Shown: in pieces, positions 41,349-50,240 of the stretch
How the letters are laid out: the number at the start of each line of letters is the position of its first letter
Position numbering within the stretch: position 1 is the stretch's first letter
From: Pseudomonas knackmussii B13
GTDB lineage: Bacteria > Pseudomonadota > Gammaproteobacteria > Pseudomonadales > Pseudomonadaceae
Reading direction: 5' to 3'
Length of the DNA: 64,000 nt
NCBI RefSeq assembly: GCF_000689415.1
Contig: NZ_HG322950.1
Location: 3,727,501 to 3,791,500, forward strand
The notes under the pieces: model-generated
What the model was told of the DNA's origin: nothing
Databases searched by the model: none
The model's input: the letters and a program-made list of their open reading frames with translations, nothing else
Translations under genes and position numbers: made by a program

Positions 41349-42762
41349 CATGCAGCTGATCGCAGGACAGCTCACCCACCATGGATTGATGCGCGCAGGC
41401 CACCAGCGCATCCTCTCTAGAGTTGATGGCAGCGGAAAGACGGGTTTCGAACTGGCTGCGGTCGTGGCTGCATTGGCTGGCAATCTGGCAGAGCGTGGCC
41501 TGCGCCGGAAGCGCATCGGCCTTTGGTATTCGAACAGCATCGCTGCCGTCGAAGCATTTCTCGCCGTGGAGTGGCTGGGGGCGGTCCGCGTAGCCGCCGA
41601 TCCCGCCCTAGCGGTGGACGAAGCGCGCAAGCTCTTTCTGGCGGCAGGGGTCGACCGCATCGTCGCCGATCCGGAGCACGCAGATCTGCTCGGAGGCGAT
41701 GCGCTGGTGCACAGCGACGCAACGCCACTGGAGGGGACGGCTCTCTCGCCCGGTGAGTGGGTTCGCGACGAACCTGCCGTCGTCTACCCAAGGCAGATCA
41801 CAAACGGCGAGCTGGTGGCTGTCACGATGTCGTACCGGAACTGGGCTGCATCGCTGACGACGAGCATGCGTCTATTCATGACGGGCGCATACGGCGCTCC
41901 CGTTAGCGGCGACGACCACTTTCTTACGACCCAGCAGATCATTCATGGGACTTGTCAGATCGGGACATTTCCTTTCATCGCCATGGGCCTGCCGCAAGTC
42001 GTACTCCCTCGCTTCGATGTCGCCACCGTCTTGCGGGCGATCTCGGATCACAAAGTGACTTCCGTGGTGTTGATCTCAGAAATGGTCAAGCGGATCAGTG
42101 CCGCTGAAGGCGTGGACATGTACCCGCTGCACCGTCTTCGTCGGGTCGTCTATGGCGGTGCACCTCTGGGCGTCGATGAGTTGCAGATAGCGATCGATGC
42201 GTTCGGGCCTTCGCTGCACCAGATCTATGGTCGCATGGAAGCAGGCTGGCCCTTGTCGATCCTGCGTGGGGACGAGCTTTGCCACGACGGCAGATTGCGC
42301 GAAGACCGAATGAACAGCTGCGGACGCCCGATCGCCGGCATCGAAGTCACCGTCGGCGGACATCATGACGGCCCAGCCGAAGGGGAACTGTGCGTTCGTG
42401 CCGATACCGTCGTCAAGGAGTTCGCCGACAACGACGGCTGGTGCCACACAGGCGACATCGTCCGTCGAGACGGCGACGGGTTCCTGTTCCATTTGGGACG
42501 ATCTGATCGCCAGATCAATTGCGCTGGATACCACATCTATCCCGAGGAGATCGAAGAGGCTCTCATGGCAATTCCCGGGATTCGTCAGGCACGCGTTACA
42601 GGCGAGGACATGCCACCTTGGGGCATCACGCTGGTTGCTGAACTGGTGACCGAGGACTCGCAAGCCTCCGACGAGGAATGGACGCAGCGCATTCGCGCCG
42701 AACTCGGGATGCGCCTTGCCAAATTCAAGGTCCCCCGCGTTGTTCGAGTGCTCTCCGCCTGA
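41338..42762 (+). CDS. Adenylate-forming enzyme B (acyl-CoA ligase family, degenerate P-loop)
   Basis: 474 residues. The A3 P-loop region reads YPRQITNGELV (150-160) in place of TSGTTGxPKG, and A5 reads YGRME (297-301). In contrast A7 is intact (TGD, 371-373) and A8 is near standard (GRSDRQINCAGYHIYPEEIEE, 387-407). The protein stops just after KFKVPRVVRVL, without the A10 Lys loop. The pattern of loss is the opposite of that in enzyme A encoded just upstream. Alone it should not bind ATP normally; a partner role is plausible. Confidence 0.72.
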   Translation: MRVDMQLIAGQLTHHGLMRAGHQRILSRVDGSGKTGFELAAVVAALAGNLAERGLRRKRIGLWYSNSIAAVEAFLAVEWLGAVRVAADPALAVDEARKLFLAAGVDRIVADPEHADLLGGDALVHSDATPLEGTALSPGEWVRDEPAVVYPRQITNGELVAVTMSYRNWAASLTTSMRLFMTGAYGAPVSGDDHFLTTQQIIHGTCQIGTFPFIAMGLPQVVLPRFDVATVLRAISDHKVTSVVLISEMVKRISAAEGVDMYPLHRLRRVVYGGAPLGVDELQIAIDAFGPSLHQIYGRMEAGWPLSILRGDELCHDGRLREDRMNSCGRPIAGIEVTVGGHHDGPAEGELCVRADTVVKEFADNDGWCHTGDIVRRDGDGFLFHLGRSDRQINCAGYHIYPEEIEEALMAIPGIRQARVTGEDMPPWGITLVAELVTEDSQASDEEWTQRIRAELGMRLAKFKVPRVVRVLSA

Positions 42763-42817
42763 TCAACGCCAGCCGCGGCTGTAGCGGAACTCCATTTACT
42801 TCAGATAGGACATCTAG

Positions 42818-43813
42818 ATGACAACTTCTGAAATTGCCAAGTACAAGGTCGCCGCCGTTCAGGCGGCCCCAGAGTTTCTTAATTTGGACAAGGGCGTCGA
42901 GAAGGCGGTCCGCCTTATTGAAGAAGCCGCGAAAAACGGCGCCAAGCTGATTGCGTTTCCCGAGGTCTGGCTTCCGGGGTACCCGTGGTGGATCTGGCTC
43001 GACTCGCCTGCATGGGGCATGCAGTTTGTCCAGAGGCATTTCGAGAATGCCCTGTTGGTGGGAAGTCCGCAGTGGGAACGCCTATGCGCTGCTGCTGCCG
43101 AGCACAGGATATTCGTTGTCCTCGGGTTCTGCGAGCGTCAGGACGGTACGCTGTACATTGCTCAAGCCATCATCGACGATGAAGGGCGAGTCGTGAGCAC
43201 CCGTCGAAAGCTCAAGCCAACGCATGCCGAAAGGACTGTCTACGGCGAGGGCGATGGAAGCCATCTTTCGGTGCATCAAACGAGCATCGGCCGCATTGGC
43301 GCACTGTCTTGCGCCGAGCACATTCAACCGCTCAGCAAGTACGCCATGTATTCGCAGAATGAGCAGATCCATGTGGCGGCTTGGCCGAGCTTTTCAGTCT
43401 ACAGAGGGGCAGCCTTTCAGCTGAGCCCGGAAGCCAATCTGGCTGCAAGCCAAGTGTATGCGCTCGAGGGCGGCTGCTATGTGCTGGCTCCTTGCGCGTT
43501 GGTGTCCAAGGAAATGCTGGAGATGCTGGCTGACACGCCGCAGAAACGGCAGCTGCTGCTTGAAGGTGGGGGATTCGCGCAGATCTTCGGTCCGGACGCC
43601 AAGCCGCTGTGCGAGCCGTTTCCGGAGACGCAAGAGGGCTTGCTCTACGCCGATGTAGATCTTGGCTTCATCGGCGTGGCCAAGGCGGCATATGACCCCA
43701 CCGGACACTATTCCCGCCCCGATGTCGTTCGGCTGCTGTGGAATTCGAAGCCGGCGACCCGCGTTCACAGCTTCCAGGCCGACCCCACCGAATACAACAC
43801 CCAAGGCGAATGA
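42818..43813 (+). CDS. Nitrilase superfamily C-N hydrolase
   Basis: 331 residues with the Glu-Lys-Cys triad: E49 (AFPEVWLPGYPWW), K131 (RRKLKPTHAER) and C165 (GALSCAEHIQPL). The PGYP and HIQPL segments point to the true nitrilase branch, which converts nitriles to acid plus ammonia. The residue after the catalytic Cys is Ala, where most nitrilases have Trp (CWEH). 331 residues is slightly shorter than typical microbial nitrilases. Encoded 55 bases after ligase B and probably in the same operon. Confidence 0.83.
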   Translation: MTTSEIAKYKVAAVQAAPEFLNLDKGVEKAVRLIEEAAKNGAKLIAFPEVWLPGYPWWIWLDSPAWGMQFVQRHFENALLVGSPQWERLCAAAAEHRIFVVLGFCERQDGTLYIAQAIIDDEGRVVSTRRKLKPTHAERTVYGEGDGSHLSVHQTSIGRIGALSCAEHIQPLSKYAMYSQNEQIHVAAWPSFSVYRGAAFQLSPEANLAASQVYALEGGCYVLAPCALVSKEMLEMLADTPQKRQLLLEGGGFAQIFGPDAKPLCEPFPETQEGLLYADVDLGFIGVAKAAYDPTGHYSRPDVVRLLWNSKPATRVHSFQADPTEYNTQGE

Positions 43814-43840
43814 GTGAATTTACCGAGAAAGGAGACATCC

Positions 43841-44875
43841 GTGTCCGCGAGAACAATCTTGTCTATTCTCAAGTCCCGTCCTGCGGCCGCGGCCTTTGGC
43901 CTCGTGGCGCTTGCGCTCACCACTCAAGCACAGGTACATGCCGAGCGCATCGCACCCAATCCAGGTTCCGCCAATAGCGTCTGGATGGTCAAGAACGCCG
44001 GCGCACCGATCAACACCGAGTACCACGACGGCTGGGCCACGATCACGGGTGACGGACTGACCTTGTACTTCTCGTCGAATCGGCCAGGCGGCGTGGCGCC
44101 CGCGAACGCGGAGGACGGATGGTACATGGGCAAGGACGGCACACCAACGCGCTATAGCGTGTACGTAAGCCACCGCGCAACACGCAGTTCTCCTTGGGGC
44201 GATCCGAAGTTGCTGCCCAGGGGCGTGAACAGCGGCTATGCGGATCACAGCGCGCTCCAATCCGATGATGGTCATTGGCTGTTCTTCGCAAGCGATCGGC
44301 CCGGGGGGTGCGGTGGACTCGATCTGTATGCCAGCTACCGTAGAAACATCAGAGACGACATGGCATGGGAGCAGCCAGTCAATCTCGGTTGCGAGAACGA
44401 TGGCGGGCCGAACAGTTCAGGAATCGATTCCTGCCCCAACTACGACGGAAAGGCCAACATCTACTTCACTTCTGCGAAGGATGCGAACCCGGTCAATCTC
44501 GATTTCAAGGTCACCCGCTTCGACCGACTCACCCGCAAGGCAGGCGCTGCGAGAATCCTGCCGAACAGCATCCCGGACATGGATGGTCACATTGACCCCA
44601 AGCATCGCTATGTGTGGGCGATCTACCCGGACGGCGTTGGCGGCAGCGACATCTGGCAATTTGAGGCTGGTGCGAATGCCAGGGACCCGTCGCAATGGAA
44701 GAAGCCTATCAAGCCTCTGCCCTCGCTGATCAACACCAAGTATGAAGATCAAATGCCAGCAGTCACTGGGGACGGCGAGATTCTGACTTTCGTGTCTGAT
44801 CGTCCTGGTGGCAAGGGCGGCCTGGACATCTATGAAGTCGTTCGCGCGCGCGAAGACCGCAGAACGGCAAAATAA
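43841..44875 (+). CDS. Periplasmic WD40-like (PD40) beta-propeller protein
   Basis: 344 residues with a signal peptide (about 1-30, AAAFGLVALALTTQAQVHA). Repeated blade motifs of the form YFSSNRPGG, FFASDRPGG and TFVSDRPGGKGGLDIY are typical of PD40 propellers (TolB-like). GTG at 43841 is chosen as start because AAAGGAG lies eight bases before it; a GTG at 43814 is also in frame. Twenty-eight bases after the nitrilase stop, so probably the last gene of that operon; role unknown, perhaps ligand sensing or binding. Confidence 0.75.
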   Translation: MSARTILSILKSRPAAAAFGLVALALTTQAQVHAERIAPNPGSANSVWMVKNAGAPINTEYHDGWATITGDGLTLYFSSNRPGGVAPANAEDGWYMGKDGTPTRYSVYVSHRATRSSPWGDPKLLPRGVNSGYADHSALQSDDGHWLFFASDRPGGCGGLDLYASYRRNIRDDMAWEQPVNLGCENDGGPNSSGIDSCPNYDGKANIYFTSAKDANPVNLDFKVTRFDRLTRKAGAARILPNSIPDMDGHIDPKHRYVWAIYPDGVGGSDIWQFEAGANARDPSQWKKPIKPLPSLINTKYEDQMPAVTGDGEILTFVSDRPGGKGGLDIYEVVRAREDRRTAK

Positions 44876-44942
44876 GAGCGAACCAAGACCCCGCGAGGCC
44901 AGTGCCGCGCTGCGCGGGTAAGCGGCAATGCTTCCGAGTTGC

Positions 44943-45240
44943 TCAGCGAGGCGGCGCCGCGGAACTTCCCGTGCTAGACGTCGTGCGTAGCGCCTTGCCG
45001 CCATACCGCCCGCGCTGGCCGGTGCGCGCCTCCAGGTCGTCCAGCAGCGCCCGCTGCGCGGCGCTGTTGTGACGCCGCTCCAAGTATGCAGCGGAGAGCC
45101 ACATACCGGTGCATCCATAGCCCCGCAACACCGCGTCAGTTCGCCTTGGTCCCTCTGCGGCTGCACCACCAGCGAGGGCACATAGATCACGCCAAAGCCA
45201 TGCGCCTGGATCAGCGGCGGACCTTCGGACGCTTCCTTGC
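44943..45240 (-). pseudogene. Degraded gene of unknown function
   Basis: Two frames joined by an apparent frameshift near 45130 read as one protein-like sequence: FPIDVPVRSRKEASEGPPL, then GFGVIYVPSLVVQPQRDQ, then RGYGCTGMWLSAAYLERRHN to a stop at 44943. I do not recognise the family. The stretch 44876-45369 otherwise shows no intact gene; it lies between convergent operons. Confidence 0.35.
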
Positions 45241-45369
45241 GGCTACGCACGGGCACGTCGATCGGAAATCCCTTGCCCTCGAAGCGCCATATGGGGTGCG
45301 TTCCACTGCGCGAATGGTCTGCCAACGCCTTTCCTGGAAGTGCCTCGGCTTGGGGGTGAAGCGCACGCC

Positions 45370-46551
45370 TCAAAGCCACCCGAAGAAATCACAGACTGCC
45401 TGCCGTTGTGCCAACGTGTCGCGCTCACCCAGCGCCATTACCTCCTGGGTGAAAGGAGCCTCGAACAACAGGTAGCTCGCCAGAGCGGAACCGCTCAGGT
45501 CACTGCTCGCGCTGGACGAACCCACGCCGCGCAACAGCGCGCGCACCGTTCGCGGCAGGTACTTCTGGTGCCGAGCCGCGATGTCGTCAATGCGCTCGCT
45601 TGGCGCGATCACCAGCGCCTTCACCGACCGCAGTGAGGTGGCCAGGCGCTGCCCCAGCGTCATCATTTCCAGGGTACGGTTGACGCGCTCCATACGCTCG
45701 ATGTCCACCGCGAGCGAATCGAGAAAGACGTTCGACAGCACGTGCCCACCAACTTGAGCCAGTGTCGGGTAACCGCCATCACGCACGATTCGCCCACGCG
45801 GTTCATGCAGCCGACCGGCACCAACGATGAGCATACGCTGCGCACCGAGATGGATCGCCGGCGAGATCGGTGAGGTTTGCCGCATCGAGCCGTCGCCGTA
45901 CCAGCCGGCGTGCTCCGCATGCTCGATACGCTGTGCTGGAAATACGAAGGGGATCGCCGCCGAAGCGAGCAGGTGCTCCAGCCCCAGTCGCATGGGTACG
46001 GCCAGCCGCTGCGAGCGTTCATAGCCCGTCATGTCGCCGGTGGCCTCAAAGAAGGTGAGGTGTTCGCCGCTGGTGTAGCTGGACGCGCCTAGCGCCAGCG
46101 CGTGCAGATGACGCTCGGCCAGCATGCGCGGTAGCAGTTCCAGCGGCGCCCAATGTCGCAGCAGTTCGGCCAAAGGTTCATTGTCCAGCAGCGAACGTGG
46201 CCCTTCTTTGCGCCAGCGCGCCAACATCCAGCCTACCGAAATCGCGCTCAGCCACTGTGCACCGCTGCGGGCGATACCAAGCGCATCGGTGCGATACACC
46301 TGATCAGCGCGAAAGTTTCGCCAAACTGCGGCGATTGTCTCCACGCCCGCATCAAAGGAGTCTGCCCGGCAGGCTAAAGCGGCGGCATTGATTGCACCTG
46401 CCGAAGTACCGCATAGGATGCCGAATGGGTTCGGAGCCCCGTCGCCCAGACGTTCGCGGCGCAATCTCACCAGACCCTGCAACACGCCAACCTGGTAGGC
46501 AGCGCGTGCACCGCCACCGGACAGAACGAGCGCCGTCTTCTCGGCGCTCAT
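45370..46551 (-). CDS. Patatin-like phospholipase
   Basis: 393 residues. Oxyanion-hole motif SGGGARAAYQVG at about 9-20, nucleophile elbow GTSAG at about 50-54, and the Asp of the Ser-Asp dyad in YGDGSMR. It should hydrolyse acyl esters of lipids. A DUF3336-like or membrane-binding region is not seen; no signal peptide, so cytoplasmic unless secreted by other means. Last gene of the leftward operon behind the efflux genes. Start 46551 is favoured; 46608 is in frame. Confidence 0.82.
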   Translation of the reverse strand: MSAEKTALVLSGGGARAAYQVGVLQGLVRLRRERLGDGAPNPFGILCGTSAGAINAAALACRADSFDAGVETIAAVWRNFRADQVYRTDALGIARSGAQWLSAISVGWMLARWRKEGPRSLLDNEPLAELLRHWAPLELLPRMLAERHLHALALGASSYTSGEHLTFFEATGDMTGYERSQRLAVPMRLGLEHLLASAAIPFVFPAQRIEHAEHAGWYGDGSMRQTSPISPAIHLGAQRMLIVGAGRLHEPRGRIVRDGGYPTLAQVGGHVLSNVFLDSLAVDIERMERVNRTLEMMTLGQRLATSLRSVKALVIAPSERIDDIAARHQKYLPRTVRALLRGVGSSSASSDLSGSALASYLLFEAPFTQEVMALGERDTLAQRQAVCDFFGWL

Positions 46552-46601
46552 GGCGGGCCTAGTATGTGCCACCGCAGGCACCCGAGTATGCCCGGCCGCC
46601 T

Positions 46602-47264
46602 TCACCACGGGAGAGAGAAGCGCAAGGACATAAAGTTCTCACCCGGATTGGGTTTCTTGATGCCGGCATTCGAGAAGTGCTGTACACGCAAGGAAACCTC
46701 GTAGGCCTTTTCCGGCCCAAAGCGGTAGCCAATTGCCAGCACTTCCGTGAACTGGAAGGCCGTGCTGAATCGACGCTGCCCTGAGTTGTAGAGACCGTCC
46801 AAGACGCTCCCTCCCAGGCCTGCCTCAAAGAACCAAGGAGATTTCGGTCCGGCGGGCTGGTAGCGCCAAGCCATCAGGGCTCCAAGCTGGGAATAGCCGC
46901 CTGTTGTGCCATCAGCATGGTGCGACCTCCAATGGCCACCCCATAGATCCCAATGCAGGGTCAGCGGACCCGCATCACGACTGATGCCCTTGAAGAGGCC
47001 AGAAGGCACCATCACGCCCACGTTCATTGCGCGTGTTGCGTCGCCTTGCAAAGAAGTCGCTCCAGCCTGCACATACATCTTCGCGTCGACAAAGCGAGCC
47101 TGGGCCGCAGAAACAGCCGGCAGAGCACCTACGGCCGTGCCAAAGAGAATGCGCACGCCGTGTTCAATGACAGTGCCGCGATGCCCACCACCGTTGCAGG
47201 TCCTCAGTCCGGCGAGCCTATCTGTGGTTTCTGAGCAAGGTGTCATGACCCAGCGTCCCTTCAT
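46602..47264 (-). CDS. pagL: PagL-like lipid A 3-O-deacylase (acyloxyacyl hydrolase)
   Basis: About 220 residues with a hydrophobic signal (GVRILFGTAVGALPAVSAAQA) and an eight-stranded barrel pattern. The C-terminal signature VQHFSNAGIKKPNPGEN contains the PagL catalytic His-Ser pair and a downstream Glu. It would remove an acyl chain from lipid A at the outer membrane. The true start may lie downstream of 47264, because the first 30 residues are polar; candidate ATG at 47246. Confidence 0.78.
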   Translation of the reverse strand: MKGRWVMTPCSETTDRLAGLRTCNGGGHRGTVIEHGVRILFGTAVGALPAVSAAQARFVDAKMYVQAGATSLQGDATRAMNVGVMVPSGLFKGISRDAGPLTLHWDLWGGHWRSHHADGTTGGYSQLGALMAWRYQPAGPKSPWFFEAGLGGSVLDGLYNSGQRRFSTAFQFTEVLAIGYRFGPEKAYEVSLRVQHFSNAGIKKPNPGENFMSLRFSLPW

Positions 47265-47289
47265 ATCCTTTGTTGCGCGAGCAGCTGGG

Positions 47290-47592
47290 TCATCGGTCCG
47301 TCTTCGACCCAGCCTTTAGCTCCTTCACGAACTGATATAGATGCGGCAGGAACGAAGACAGAAGCGGGTTATCCTTGTTTGCCAGGATCGCCCAGGCAAA
47401 CAGCTTCAACCCGACCGCAAATGCCGCCGCGTCATCTTGGCTACTGAAGTCACCTCTGCTGCGAAGCCATGTCACGACGGAGATGATGTCGTCATGATTT
47501 CCGGCCTCAAATTGCAGAGGCTTGCGATCGCTGGGGATGCCATGCGAATCAGTCAACTGCTCCACAGTTACGCGATATCGGTATTGCCTCAT
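47290..47592 (-). CDS. DUF3861 family protein
   Basis: 100 residues. The pattern MRQYRYRVTVEQL, LQFEAGNHDDI, AAAFAVGLKLFAWAIL is that of DUF3861, small cytoplasmic proteins of unknown function often encoded near efflux or stress genes. It lies between the lipid A deacylase and membrane-fusion-protein genes and is probably cotranscribed with them. Confidence 0.8.
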   Translation of the reverse strand: MRQYRYRVTVEQLTDSHGIPSDRKPLQFEAGNHDDIISVVTWLRSRGDFSSQDDAAAFAVGLKLFAWAILANKDNPLLSSFLPHLYQFVKELKAGSKTDR

Positions 47593-47623
47593 TTGTATGG
47601 CTCCTCATGCTGGACGAATGGCG

Positions 47624-48658
47624 CTATTCACCGATGTGGATCCTCGGCGTCACGGACATACCGACGCGCAAATTCGCGGCACCAGGCTGGTCGGGGTCAA
47701 TGCGAATGCGCACGGGTAGGCGCTGGACGATCTTGGTGAAGTTGCCCGTGGCGTTGTGTGGCGCGACGGCCGAGTAGCTGACGCCACTGGCCGGTCCGAG
47801 GCTCTCCACGGTGCCCTTCAGTACGGCCCCCGGCAAGGCGTCCACCTTGATGTCCACCGACTGCCCTGGCTGCACACGTGCCAATTGCGTTTCGCGGAAG
47901 TTGGCCGTGATGTAGACCGCATCGAGCGGGATCACCGCCACCAGCGGCTTGCCAGCATTCACGAATGCGCCGACGCGCACTGACTTCTGACCGATGAGGC
48001 CGCTGATGGGCGCTGTGATTTGGGTATAGGAGAGCTTCAACTCCGCCGCGTCCTGCGCCGCCTGCGCTTGGGAAAGTGCAGCCTTGGCTTTTTCAAGATC
48101 GGCTTTGAGGATGTCCGTCTGTTGCCGTGCCGCTTGCAGGCCCGCGCGGTTCCTGTCTCGGCTGGCCAGCCGAATGGCCAACTGCGCCTCGGCCTGTTGG
48201 CGCGCTTGGATCGAACCTGATCCGTCTGAAGCCAGGTTCCGATAACGCCTTTGGTTGGCCTCTGCCAATTTGAGTTCTGCGTCGTCCACCGCGACTGTCG
48301 CCTGAGCCTGACGTATGGCGGTCTCCTGCTGCGCCACGCGCGCGGCAAGCCCCGCGACGCTGGCCTTCGCGGCGGCGACTTGTGCCTTTGCCGCGTCCAC
48401 CGCAACGATGAAGTCTCGATCGTCGATGGCCGCAAGCAGATCCCCGGCTTTCACTGGTTGGTTTTCTTCGACCAGCACCTTGCCGATCACTCCCGACACC
48501 TGGGGGGCGACGAGGGTGAAATCGGCCTGTACATAGGCGTCGTCCGTGGATTGGGTCGATGCGCTGGATTCGGGGCGATTCAGATAAATGACACAGCCCA
48601 CTGCCACTGCGAGGAGCAGCACGGCACTGGTGATCTTGGCTTTTTTCGGCATGGCCAT
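47624..48658 (-). CDS. HlyD/EmrA family membrane fusion protein
   Basis: 344 residues: N-terminal membrane anchor (about 8-25), biotinyl-lipoyl halves flanking a long alpha-helical hairpin (about 80-200), and beta-barrel with the EmrA-like YVQADFTLVAPQVSGVI and YTQITAPISGLIG motifs. It bridges the EmrB-type pump and the outer-membrane channel. Start lies 7 bases after the emrB-like stop. Confidence 0.88.
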   Translation of the reverse strand: MAMPKKAKITSAVLLLAVAVGCVIYLNRPESSASTQSTDDAYVQADFTLVAPQVSGVIGKVLVEENQPVKAGDLLAAIDDRDFIVAVDAAKAQVAAAKASVAGLAARVAQQETAIRQAQATVAVDDAELKLAEANQRRYRNLASDGSGSIQARQQAEAQLAIRLASRDRNRAGLQAARQQTDILKADLEKAKAALSQAQAAQDAAELKLSYTQITAPISGLIGQKSVRVGAFVNAGKPLVAVIPLDAVYITANFRETQLARVQPGQSVDIKVDALPGAVLKGTVESLGPASGVSYSAVAPHNATGNFTKIVQRLPVRIRIDPDQPGAANLRVGMSVTPRIHIGE

Positions 48659-48665
48659 GGCGGAA

Positions 48666-50240
48666 CTATCCTTGGGACGACGATGTGGATTGCGAAGCGG
48701 GGGCCTGCAAAATGGGAGCGGGAATGTAGGTCAGTCGCAATACGAAGGGGACCATCACCAGCGCCAAGACGCCCAGGACGCGATAGGCATCCGCGACCGA
48801 CAGTACCAGTGCCTGCTGGGCGATGACTCCCATCAGTTGAGCGGGCTCCAGGGCAAGCGGAACGGAGTTGCCTACCAATGCAGCGTGATCCAGCAGCATT
48901 TCCGCGTGGACCCGCTGACTCACGGTCACAAGTTGCCCAACCACGGCGCCCCCGATTAGCGACCCCAGGGCGCGCAGCGTGTTGATGTTCCCCGACACAT
49001 ACGGGCCTTCGCTGGGGTGCACGACACTGGTACCCAGGAACAGCAGCGAGACGACCGCCATGGGCTGGCCAAAGGCTTGCAGCGTCTGCGTCAGCACGAA
49101 CTGGTCGCGGTTCCAGTCGGAAGTCAGTTGCGCGCCAAGGAAGCACGCCAGGCCGATCAATAGCAGGCCGCCCGCGAACACGAATCGGGCATCGACCCAT
49201 TTCCGGTACAGGAACAGCGCCACCACGGAACCCAGGGCGAGTTGAGGCAGCGCGACGATCAGCCCGATCGGTGCCATCTGAAGCGGTCGGTAGCTCTGCA
49301 GTGGCCCGAGAAAGGTCATTGGCAACATCACGCCGGAGGTCAGCACGACCAGAAGGCAGATGAACAAGGTGAAGCCCAGCGCCAGGTTGCGGCGGCTGAG
49401 CATCTGCAACTTGATGAACGGCGTGGGGTGATACCACTCCGTTAGCAGATAGGCCCCCAGCAGCGTCAGCCCGGCCACCAGCGAGACGACGATGAGGGGT
49501 GAATTGAACCAGTCCAGCCGAACGCCCTGATCCAAGGCGACGGCAATCAGGCCGAATGCCGGTGCGCCGAAGGCCATACCGGGCCAGTTGGCCTGCGGGA
49601 AACGGTCTGTCTGGATGGGGTCTTTGGGCAGGCCCCATCCGATCGTCAAGGCGGCAATCGCCGCGAGCGGAAGAATCTGCCAGTACACCCAGCGCCAATC
49701 GAACAGGCCATCCGTCCATTGCCCCGCCAGCCAGATCGAGAGATTGGGCGAGAAGGTGGCCGTCAGTGCATACAGCGCCAGTCCGTGCAGTCGGATGGGG
49801 GGCGGCAGAAACTTCAACGCCGCCATCATCAGCACGGGAATCATTGTGCCGCTGGCGATGCCCTGCAGAAACCGCATGGCCAGCAGCAGATCGAGGTCAT
49901 GGATGAAGGGGATGCACACCGCCAGCAAAGTGCACGTGCCAATCATCCACAACTCGAAGCGGCGCACTGAAAGCGTGACGGCGAACCACGCTGAAAATGG
50001 CATGGCGATCACTTCGCCCGCGCTATAGACGGTGGTGAGCCAGGAGGCATCGTCCAGGCCGAAGCCCAGCGCGCCACGCACGTCGGCCAGTGCCAGCGCG
50101 CCCACGCGGTTGTTCAGTCCGGCCATCATGGCCGCGATGAGGATGCCGACCAGTCCCGCAATCGCCCGCTTCGGAGGGGCTGCCGCAGCGGTTGCCGCGG
50201 GCGGCGGCGCCGTCGACGACTGCGACGCTGCGGCGCTCAT
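48666..50240 (-). CDS. DHA2-type MFS multidrug transporter (EmrB-like)
   Basis: 524 residues with 14 predicted membrane helices after a Pro/Ala-rich start. The motif LAMRFLQGIASGTMIPVLM is the family antiporter region. Proton-driven efflux of hydrophobic drugs or phenolics across the inner membrane. Start overlaps the upstream nodT-like gene end by 4 bases. Confidence 0.87.
   Translation of the reverse strand: MSAAASQSSTAPPPAATAAAAPPKRAIAGLVGILIAAMMAGLNNRVGALALADVRGALGFGLDDASWLTTVYSAGEVIAMPFSAWFAVTLSVRRFELWMIGTCTLLAVCIPFIHDLDLLLAMRFLQGIASGTMIPVLMMAALKFLPPPIRLHGLALYALTATFSPNLSIWLAGQWTDGLFDWRWVYWQILPLAAIAALTIGWGLPKDPIQTDRFPQANWPGMAFGAPAFGLIAVALDQGVRLDWFNSPLIVVSLVAGLTLLGAYLLTEWYHPTPFIKLQMLSRRNLALGFTLFICLLVVLTSGVMLPMTFLGPLQSYRPLQMAPIGLIVALPQLALGSVVALFLYRKWVDARFVFAGGLLLIGLACFLGAQLTSDWNRDQFVLTQTLQAFGQPMAVVSLLFLGTSVVHPSEGPYVSGNINTLRALGSLIGGAVVGQLVTVSQRVHAEMLLDHAALVGNSVPLALEPAQLMGVIAQQALVLSVADAYRVLGVLALVMVPFVLRLTYIPAPILQAPASQSTSSSQG

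Noticed and set aside
44417..45379. 320-codon minus-strand frame
   Set aside because: Its larger part is antisense to the PD40 gene; only the portion right of 44943 looks protein-like, and that is listed as a degraded gene.
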